Made by a program: the position numbers and the translations under genes. Positions 1-5,340 of a stretch of 7,111 nucleotides of DNA are shown here, piece by piece. Under the pieces are notes generated by a model. It saw nothing but the letters and a program-made list of their open reading frames with translations, made no database searches and was not told where the DNA came from. Origin of the DNA: Thermoplasmata archaeon (GTDB taxonomy: Archaea > Thermoplasmatota > Thermoplasmata > Thermoplasmatales > Thermoplasmataceae); assembly GCA_021827885.1 (NCBI GenBank), contig JAKAUD010000164.1, positions 1-7,111 of the forward strand, in the 5' to 3' direction. How positions within the stretch are numbered: the first letter of the stretch is position 1; each line of letters starts with the position of its first letter.

Positions 1-133
1 TTACGAGGCTCTCTTCCTTACCTCTTGCCAGACGACCATACGGTCCAAAATTGATAAGCCCAATTCGAGGGTCAATGGATGTCTTATCACCACCAAAGTA
101 GAGGTCGGGCTCCCTGATAAGGGTGTTATTCAT
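1..133 (-). CDS. short prokaryotic Argonaute (pAgo), N-terminal 44 residues only
   Basis: The gene starts with ATG at 133-131 and stays open to the window edge, so only 44 codons are visible and the 3' end is missing. The residues include EPDLYFGGD, then DPRIGLINFGPYG. This pattern (EPxLxFG, a short gap, DPRxGLxxFGP) is one I associate with the extreme N-terminus of short pAgo proteins, which consist of MID and PIWI domains and lack PAZ. In characterised systems such proteins bind a guide and recognise complementary invader DNA or RNA, and their PIWI is usually catalytically inactive; neither domain can be seen here. The start is supported by a strong Shine-Dalgarno at 146-140 and by an 8-base overlap with the upstream nuclease-APAZ gene, which implies translational coupling and fits a two-subunit complex. 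The call rests on a short motif plus context, so the exact pAgo clade is open. Confidence 0.8.
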   Translation of the reverse strand, partial: MNNTLIREPDLYFGGDKTSIDPRIGLINFGPYGRLARGKEESLV

Positions 134-1568
134 CGTCTTCCTCCTCACCATATTCTTTCAGTAAAGTTTGGTTGAATGGTATTGTCTCTGGTTTCCAGCC
201 AAAAGTTGTTTCCCATAGATCACCAAATCTGAAATTCCTGAGCCATTTCTCGTTCTCAGCGCCAACAAATTCTGATTCCAAGAGGTAATAACGCCAGAAC
301 TTTATGCTTGACAATCTGTTTGAAGATCTGTTAAATATGGGATTACGGAACTTATTGTCTATGGCCGATTTCGTATCGCCCTCATATAAGTGAATACCGT
401 CTGAACTATACTCTTTCCTTGGCCTCAACTCAAGGAACCATCTGTCCCAATACATCTTTGCCGAGGCTTCTACAGCGTGATGAAATACAAAATTCAAGGA
501 CTTTTCCCGACTCTCTTCTCCTTTGTAATAAGGTATTGTGACATCCTTTTGCTTGCCGTGTTGATTTATGCATACACGTTTTTCAAGTTTTCCTGTTTCG
601 TCTCTAAACGGTTCAAAGAAGAATATATTAGAGTTTGGAGCCCTTCTTATTCCTTTTAAGTAGAATAATCTTCTGAGGTGTTGGTTTATGAGCCATACAA
701 TGAATTGTATATTCTCAGCCTCGTAAAGTTCAACTTCAATAGGTTCTCCTTTTGCCGTGTCCGAGAATGGATTTTCAGCTGTTAAATCATGGAATGTGTA
801 GATAAGGTCGTCTTTTCCTACCAAGTACGGGGGAATTTGTTTCCCCATTTCATTGTAATGTCTGTAGATGCTGTTTGGGTCGTTGTGCTTCAGCCTTATC
901 CCATAATAAACACTTGGAGGAGTCAGCTCGACCAGATTGGAAATTAATGTAGTTTTCTTCTGTATCGGTTGTCCCCTTCTCGTAACCTCAGTGATAAGGG
1001 TTTCGGCATATCCCTCTAAAGATAGTTTGCTGTACTTCCTTTTGCTTACTGCAGCATTTTTTAGCACTTCATAGCTTGCTTCCCAGATCTCTATTTTCCG
1101 AAAAAAGTTGAAAACATCTTTGAAATTTGCTGTCTCTATAATTTCGCGACTACTCTCGTCAAGTTTTTCCTTGACCCTATCTATGAGACCCTGTACAGAT
1201 TTTTTGCTACAATCTGAGCTGTAGTACTTCTTAAAATCCACTTTCTTTTTGATTTCTCTAGCAAAAATGAAGAATTTGAACCTGTCCTGCGGATCGAGTT
1301 TTAACCATTCAACCAAGTATTTCAGAATTTCTAGAGCAAGTTTTTCATCGGCAGAACTGATTGAAGCCGCCTTTGATTCTACAAGAGTTCTTTCACCCAC
1401 CGCTAGAGAAGGATTTATGAAGATCATGTCTGCTAGATCTCCCTCGATGAAAGAGTCTGAGATTTGGGAGTACCCCTCCGTGTCAAGGTATCCCCTTATT
1501 GCCTCCTTATAGCTCTCAGATGACCAGTTTAAGGATTCCCTGGTCTTCCCGATGGAATGAATGGTCAT
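126..1568 (-). CDS. PD-(D/E)XK nuclease-APAZ protein, effector partner of short pAgo
   Basis: This 480-residue protein appears to have two parts. Residues about 18-100 look like a restriction-endonuclease (Mrr/RecB-like) fold: an N-terminal helix with E22, then GDLADMIF with D47 as probable metal ligand, then VESKA with E64 and K66 as the ExK pair. Residues about 210-450 resemble APAZ, the pAgo-binding domain that travels with short pAgos: FIVWLINQHLRRLFYLKGI (289-307), then RWFLELRPRKEYSSDG (376-391) and NRLSSIKFWRYYLL (417-430). The C-terminus is acidic (EEEDDE). The TAA stop overlaps the start of the pAgo gene, the usual order and spacing for such pairs. By family analogy the pair would form a heterodimer whose nuclease is unleashed after guide-target pairing, as in SPARDA (DREN-APAZ) systems. 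The start is chosen because no Shine-Dalgarno precedes the ATG while a TATA-like box sits at -26, suggesting a leaderless transcript. The nuclease subfamily (DUF4365/DREN, Mrr or other) cannot be settled by eye. Confidence 0.82.
   Translation of the reverse strand: MTIHSIGKTRESLNWSSESYKEAIRGYLDTEGYSQISDSFIEGDLADMIFINPSLAVGERTLVESKAASISSADEKLALEILKYLVEWLKLDPQDRFKFFIFAREIKKKVDFKKYYSSDCSKKSVQGLIDRVKEKLDESSREIIETANFKDVFNFFRKIEIWEASYEVLKNAAVSKRKYSKLSLEGYAETLITEVTRRGQPIQKKTTLISNLVELTPPSVYYGIRLKHNDPNSIYRHYNEMGKQIPPYLVGKDDLIYTFHDLTAENPFSDTAKGEPIEVELYEAENIQFIVWLINQHLRRLFYLKGIRRAPNSNIFFFEPFRDETGKLEKRVCINQHGKQKDVTIPYYKGEESREKSLNFVFHHAVEASAKMYWDRWFLELRPRKEYSSDGIHLYEGDTKSAIDNKFRNPIFNRSSNRLSSIKFWRYYLLESEFVGAENEKWLRNFRFGDLWETTFGWKPETIPFNQTLLKEYGEEEDDE
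140..146 (-). promoter_or_regulatory. Shine-Dalgarno for the pAgo gene
   Basis: The minus strand reads GAGGAGG, ending six bases before the ATG at 133. It lies inside the last codons of the nuclease-APAZ gene and fixes the pAgo start. Its strength contrasts with the absence of any ribosome binding site before the first gene of this operon. Confidence 0.75.
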
Positions 1569-1590
1569 TCGGAATAATATACGATTAAAT

Positions 1591-1597
1591 GTATATA
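1591..1597 (-). promoter_or_regulatory. TATA-like box of the nuclease-APAZ/pAgo operon
   Basis: The minus strand reads TATATAC here, centred 26 bases upstream of the A of the ATG at 1568, preceded by a purine-rich stretch (AAAGAAAGGAC) where an archaeal BRE would lie. With no Shine-Dalgarno in between, this geometry predicts transcription starting at or next to the ATG. A second AT-rich stretch, TATATTATT, lies between the box and the gene and could be read as a bacterial -10, so the assignment depends on the host being archaeal. Confidence 0.5.
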
Positions 1598-1740
1598 GTC
1601 CTTTCTTTCTAGAATCTTAAAACCTACTATCAGTCAAATAAATACGACACTTTTTCCCGCTTTGAGTGCAGTGATATTGTGCGGTCAATAATTCCCCTCC
1701 CCTGTTCCCCCTAAAATTTCACTCAGCAGGAGAGAATAAT
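1598..1740. other. intergenic stretch with no recognisable gene
   Basis: No credible reading frame or known RNA is seen between the operon promoter and the intron-like sequence. The only conspicuous element is a run of C tracts at 1694-1711 (three tracts of four or five), which gives G tracts on the minus strand upstream of the nuclease-APAZ promoter. Confidence 0.5.
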
Positions 1741-1940
1741 GTGCCCCGAAGCGAGCCGAAAGTCTTGCGAAGCAAGACCGAGTGGTGTAAGTGTTAGCGG
1801 TGGGTATTGTGGAACTCTAAACGAAGAGAAGGTGTGAAACACCATACATACATACGATAGGTGAGCACATAGTAATTGGCGAAGGCTCAAAGAGGGTTTA
1901 GTGGTGAATTTGTGTCGAAGCCTACCAAAAGGTATTAAAA
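1741..1940 (+). mobile_element. probable group II intron remnant (5' part of domain I)
   Basis: The stretch begins GTGCCCCG, close to the GTGYG that opens group II introns, and continues as a dense series of small hairpins with GAA-type loops. One is a perfect 7-bp stem at 1762-1768/1772-1778 (GTCTTGC/GCAAGAC), another a 5-bp stem at 1831-1835/1839-1843 (GGTGT/ACACC), another GAGC/GCTC at 1863-1866/1885-1888, and another TACC/GGTA at 1923-1926/1931-1934. Phrases such as GGAACTCTAAACGAAG and AAAGAGGGTTTAGTGGTGAA match my recollection of domain I of bacterial and archaeal group II introns. There is no reverse transcriptase/maturase reading frame and no visible domain V hairpin before the antitoxin ORF, so it would be a dead, truncated copy. 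The right-hand boundary is approximate. It could instead be another structured RNA. Confidence 0.5.
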
Positions 1941-1957
1941 TCTGAGAGAATAAATCG

Positions 1958-1966
1958 TTATATTAT
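1958..1966 (+). promoter_or_regulatory. TATA-like box of the antitoxin ORF
   Basis: TTATATTAT is centred 25 bases before the ATG at 1987, the same spacing as the box before the nuclease-APAZ gene, and would give a leaderless or nearly leaderless transcript. It lies just beyond the intron-like sequence. An AAGGG three bases before the ATG is a poor Shine-Dalgarno alternative. Confidence 0.4.
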
Positions 1967-1986
1967 GACCACAGCAAAAAGGGTCA

Positions 1987-2145
1987 ATGCTTGTAAGCAT
2001 TCCCAAATCTGATCTTGATAGCCTTGATGCCACCATAGAAACTCTGGAAAATAGGTGTGTAATGGATCAACTAGCAAGAAACGAGCAAAATATACAAAAG
2101 GGCAGAGTTTGGAATGTAAGGGAGTTCCTGAAGGAGTTCCAATAA
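1987..2145 (+). CDS. small RelB-like antitoxin (52 aa), apparently intact and without a working toxin
   Basis: The reading frame encodes 52 residues starting MLVSIPKSDLDSLDATIETL and ending REFLKEFQ before TAA. The pattern (a short basic/hydrophobic start, a TIETLENR helix, a MDQLARNEQNIQKGRV helix, then a final REFLKE helix) is that of small RelB/Phd-type antitoxins, in which a TIEILxDxELMxxI...EEDIKxGRV...EFLKE layout recurs. Such proteins bind and neutralise a RelE-family ribonuclease toxin and repress their own promoter. The upstream frame is closed by a TGA at 1966-1968, so 1987 is the first available ATG. It reads toward a RelE-family pseudogene on the opposite strand, and its stop overlaps that pseudogene's last codons; normal RelBE pairs are tandem on one strand. 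C24 and W42 sit at positions that are usually charged, so early decay is possible. Calling it expressed is inference. Confidence 0.6.
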   Translation: MLVSIPKSDLDSLDATIETLENRCVMDQLARNEQNIQKGRVWNVREFLKEFQ

Positions 2146-2398
2146 TACTTCTTCGCTTCGTCCTTGTGAAGTATAGCTCTGAGTGTAACCTTCTTTTGCT
2201 CCTCGTTTATCTAGTACCACACTCTGAAAAGGCCTATTCTGAGTTACCACAACCCATGAATATTGCCTCGCAAAGGCTTTCCTGATTACGGTGCCTGTTC
2301 CAGTTTTCCACCATGCGCTGGAACCGCTCTTTCTTATCTTTGTGATTCTTGGAGAACTCCTTTTCTAATGCTTCCGTTGATTCAACAGTGCAGCTCAT
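2142..2398 (-). pseudogene. RelE/ParE-family toxin pseudogene (one frameshift, three stops)
   Basis: Reading from ATG at 2398, the first frame gives MSCTVESTEALEKEF, then KDKKERFQRMVE, the N-terminal helices of a RelE-family mRNA interferase. Loss of one base in the AAAA tract at 2307-2304 shifts the frame. From the CTG at 2303 the other frame restores the family's core: KLEQAP-stop-SGKPLRGNIHGLW-stop-LRIGLFRVWY-stop-INEEQKKVTLRAILHKDEAKKYY. The stops are TAA at 2288-2286 (probably a former Tyr or similar codon), TAA at 2246-2244 (probably GAA, for WELRIG) and TAG at 2213-2211 (probably GAG, for WYEINEE). Rejoined, the protein is about 86 residues, the family's usual size. A GGTGGAGG at 2415-2408 is a relic Shine-Dalgarno. 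It starts 23 bases after the res stop, with no antitoxin gene upstream on its strand. The active toxin would cut ribosome-bound mRNA; this copy cannot be made. Confidence 0.85.
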
Positions 2399-2421
2399 AA
2401 ATACCAGCCTCCACCCGATCT

Positions 2422-5340
2422 TCAGTAGTCCTTGAAGCCCATGTAATCTCCCAGCGTGCCTCTCACCTTTGCCTTGGTCAATTTGGCATATTCCAGTATG
2501 TCGCATGTCGTTGTTCCCTGCTTTCTCATCTGTTCAAATGTGTTCTGACTAAGCAGCACGTAACTCCAGGTGCAATTCATCCTCTCTTCGGGTTGAAGTT
2601 CGTTTACCTTGTCTACCCAGTCTAAGGCTGCCAGCCTCTTATTTTGCACGTTCTTGTTACCCATATCTCTTTCAGCCTTTGTTTCGACGAGATAGATTTG
2701 GTTACATGCCTTAATCATAAAATCAGGATAGTAATGTGCCAGCAGACCATCATCTCTGATGTAGATTATATTGGCGAAATCATTATAGTATTCATTTATT
2801 TTCACAAATGCCTTAACTTTTGAGTCTGCGTCTATAAATTCTATGAATTCTTTTTCAAAACCGCCGCTGTGTGAAGGGTAGGCAATCTTTTCGTAGATAT
2901 TCTTTGCTGCACTTATTGCGTATGTCTGTCTAATGCGTATTTCAGGAACCTCCGAGAAATATTTCTTCACGATCTTTGCCTCGTTGACCTTGAGATTATT
3001 CATCGAATCGTAAACAGCCTTGCCAATGTTTCTTACAATATGCTTGATCAGGCTCTGTTGCGTTATGAGTAGGATGCGCCAGTTATTGCCCTTTAACGGA
3101 TCAAATTCTTCGCCGAAAAGCCTGAACCTTATGTATTCATCCGTGAGTTTTGCTATGATGGCTGAATTCACCTGCATTCTTGGGAAATCTCTCTGCTTTC
3201 GTCCTCTCGCATTAACGTGGATTATCGAAACTGCATTTACAACTTTCTGGATGAATGAATTATAGCTCTTGGCGGTGAATATGTCTGCCGTGACCGTATA
3301 TTCGCCAAAGGTCGTCTTCACCGTGAGTTCTTCGCTGTAAAAGGTGTCTCCTTTGTTTTTCACCAGAGGTCTTAATTCCTCAAGTTTCACGGGAAACTGT
3401 TCAAGCATTTCGATGGAGAGATCGGGAACTGCAAGTTCCTCCTCCTTTTCCTGCAATACAATTATCCAGAATAAATCGTAATCTTTGTAATTTGATTTGA
3501 GACCTATCTTAACCAAGTCTCCCACAATTTTGCTTTTGGTGGGTTCCTCTGTAATTTCCCCGAATGCTCCCATAAGCTGTTCTTCATAGTACTTGATAAA
3601 GTTCGGATGTTCGATCACGCTTAAAATATCTATGTAAGTATCTGGTGCCTCCTTCTTGACCAATAGATTTTCCCGGTTCTTTGCCCTCATTTCTTCATAT
3701 TCTGGTAGTCCTCTCCACATGATCCTCAGGCCTCTTCCTATGAGCTGCTCTAAGAGAATCGAAGAAGATGCGGACCTAAGTGGCACGATTACACATATAT
3801 TGTTGACATCAAATCCTTCCCTTAGCATTAACACAGATACTATAACTTTCGGTTTCTCGTGCCTATCTATATCAAAGAGCCTTTGTTCTATTTTTTTCCA
3901 CTCTTCCTCGCTAACACTGCCTTTCCTGTCAGAGTGGATCTCAAGTATTTCTTCTTCTGAATAACCTTCCTGAATGAGAAAAGAGATGACCATGGGAACA
4001 ACCCAATGGTCTTCGCAAACTATGAGCATCTTCGGATACTTCGTAGAATCAAACTCTGTAAATTTCGTTTCAAGCATTCTTTGTTTAGCGACACCTGCCC
4101 TCAGCATGATTTTTTGTCCCTCAGAAAGGCTGCTGACTCTCTTGCCTTCTCGTTCTGCCTTGAACTCTAAAGGCAAAGCACCGAACTCCTTTCTCTTATC
4201 TATCGCAACAGTCTTGACGAGCCCTTTCTTTATTGCATCTACCAGTTCGAAATTTGCGACGATGTGTGGAAAGTAGTTTCGCACATGATTCTGCCCACTT
4301 CCAGTCACCACGTATGGAGTGGCAGAGAAATCTACTTGCATGAACCGATTCTTATTGTTTCCCGAGATCTTGTCTAGAGCTCTCTGCCATTTCTTCTCAA
4401 CGGTCTCATCGGACTTCTTCATCTCACCAAGATGGTGAGCCTCATCATTGAACACGACAATATCTGGAAGATTAGAGAGATAATCCAGTTCTTGGCCTCT
4501 CATATACTGATTGTCAAGCTCTTCGAGGGAATGTCCTTGAGAAGTTCCAGGCGTAATTGGCAACAGTTCTTTGACGGCGAAGTCCGGTCTATCCAGTGCA
4601 GACTCCGGTTCGTTTTCTTCCTCATCTTCCGCAAGCAGGTGCCAATTTGTTATTGCGATTAATCCTTCTCCAGTGACTTTCTTTCCTATCTCTTCCCTCT
4701 GGGATACACAACCTTGAATGAAACCGAAAATCGAGTCCTTATGTGCTGGCGGGATGAAGAGCTTCTCAAATTTCCGGAAATCGGACTGCTCAAAGTGCCT
4801 GGTTCCGTCCTCTTTACGTTTTCCAAGATAGGCATCCAACAATCTTTCGTAGACTATGATACCAGGTGCGACCAGTAGGAAGTTCTTGGAATATATTCCG
4901 CTTTCATTCTCTTCGTACTTTGAGTTCAGGTATTGCCAGATAAGTAATGCGTTCATTACCCATGTCTTACCTGTTCCTGTGGCCATTTTTACACAGTACT
5001 TCGGATGCTCGTATTTGTCCCGTTTCAGATCGGTCATACTCATTTGCGCTAACAGTTCTACGTAAATCTGGACATACATCTCTCTAACGCTTGAAAGCTT
5101 GAGTATCTCGTGGACATAGATCACGTTCAGGATGGATTGCCACTGCCCTTCGTGAAAATTTACGCTTCGCTCATCGGCGAACACCCCATTGGGATCCCAG
5201 AACTTAAGCAGTTCCTGAGTGATCGGTGTCACTTTCTGAAGAAAATCTCCTGATTTCCACAATTCGTTGGCCTGCTCTGTTATCCTCTTCGTAAGCTTCA
5301 GCGGGATGTCCCTTGTACCTGTAGATTTGACATTCACCAT
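2422..5340 (-). CDS. res: type III restriction enzyme, Res subunit (SF2 helicase-nuclease)
   Basis: This 972-residue protein carries the full SF2 ATPase set: motif I MATGTGKTWVM (GTGKT at 122-126), DEAH box in VVFNDEAHHLG (299-302), motif III SATP (339-342), motif IV region KMLIVCED (437-444), motif V SVLMLREGFDV (502-512) and motif VI QLIGRGLR (532-539). The C-terminus holds the expected PD-(D/E)XK nuclease: YYPDFMI with D873 and LVETKAE with E886 and K888. Length and order fit type III Res, which with Mod translocates or diffuses on DNA in an ATP-dependent way and cuts near unmodified asymmetric sites. No catalytic residue appears lost, so it looks functional. Its ATG shares a base with the mod stop (TGATG), and a GAGGT Shine-Dalgarno sits six bases upstream, so it is translated from the mod-res transcript. 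No clear terminator follows. A broader 'DEAD/DEAH helicase of a type III-like system' label is the alternative. Confidence 0.93.
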   Translation of the reverse strand: MVNVKSTGTRDIPLKLTKRITEQANELWKSGDFLQKVTPITQELLKFWDPNGVFADERSVNFHEGQWQSILNVIYVHEILKLSSVREMYVQIYVELLAQMSMTDLKRDKYEHPKYCVKMATGTGKTWVMNALLIWQYLNSKYEENESGIYSKNFLLVAPGIIVYERLLDAYLGKRKEDGTRHFEQSDFRKFEKLFIPPAHKDSIFGFIQGCVSQREEIGKKVTGEGLIAITNWHLLAEDEEENEPESALDRPDFAVKELLPITPGTSQGHSLEELDNQYMRGQELDYLSNLPDIVVFNDEAHHLGEMKKSDETVEKKWQRALDKISGNNKNRFMQVDFSATPYVVTGSGQNHVRNYFPHIVANFELVDAIKKGLVKTVAIDKRKEFGALPLEFKAEREGKRVSSLSEGQKIMLRAGVAKQRMLETKFTEFDSTKYPKMLIVCEDHWVVPMVISFLIQEGYSEEEILEIHSDRKGSVSEEEWKKIEQRLFDIDRHEKPKVIVSVLMLREGFDVNNICVIVPLRSASSSILLEQLIGRGLRIMWRGLPEYEEMRAKNRENLLVKKEAPDTYIDILSVIEHPNFIKYYEEQLMGAFGEITEEPTKSKIVGDLVKIGLKSNYKDYDLFWIIVLQEKEEELAVPDLSIEMLEQFPVKLEELRPLVKNKGDTFYSEELTVKTTFGEYTVTADIFTAKSYNSFIQKVVNAVSIIHVNARGRKQRDFPRMQVNSAIIAKLTDEYIRFRLFGEEFDPLKGNNWRILLITQQSLIKHIVRNIGKAVYDSMNNLKVNEAKIVKKYFSEVPEIRIRQTYAISAAKNIYEKIAYPSHSGGFEKEFIEFIDADSKVKAFVKINEYYNDFANIIYIRDDGLLAHYYPDFMIKACNQIYLVETKAERDMGNKNVQNKRLAALDWVDKVNELQPEERMNCTWSYVLLSQNTFEQMRKQGTTTCDILEYAKLTKAKVRGTLGDYMGFKDY

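Noticed and set aside
477..659. 60-codon plus-strand ORF with hydrophobic stretch
   Set aside because: Antisense shadow of the nuclease-APAZ gene; no promoter, ribosome binding site or family pattern.
1694..1711. G tracts on the minus strand as a G-quadruplex regulator
   Set aside because: Only three tracts of four or more G are present, short of the usual four, and the distance to the promoter gives no specific support.
1740..1838. Short plus-strand ORF (ATGTGCCCCG..., MCPEASRKSCEARPSG) preceded by GGAGAG
   Set aside because: It coincides with the structured intron-like sequence, repeats hairpin-derived residues (SRKSCEAR) and ends after about 32 codons; a by-product of RNA structure is more likely.
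2145..2174. Hairpin ATACTTC/GAAGTAT as a terminator between convergent genes
   Set aside because: A 7-bp AT-rich stem with a 16-base loop, no T tract, and fully accounted for by the toxin's old coding sequence (HKDEAKKY).
2055..2285. 76-codon plus-strand ORF starting MCNGSTSKKRAKY
   Set aside because: It overlaps the antitoxin in another frame and then runs antisense to the RelE pseudogene; the composition (LLLLLVYL) is that of antisense coding sequence and no family pattern is seen.
2234..2506. 90-codon minus-strand ORF overlapping the end of res
   Set aside because: Its first half is res in another frame; the second half is the N-terminal part of the broken RelE toxin, better described as a pseudogene starting at 2398.
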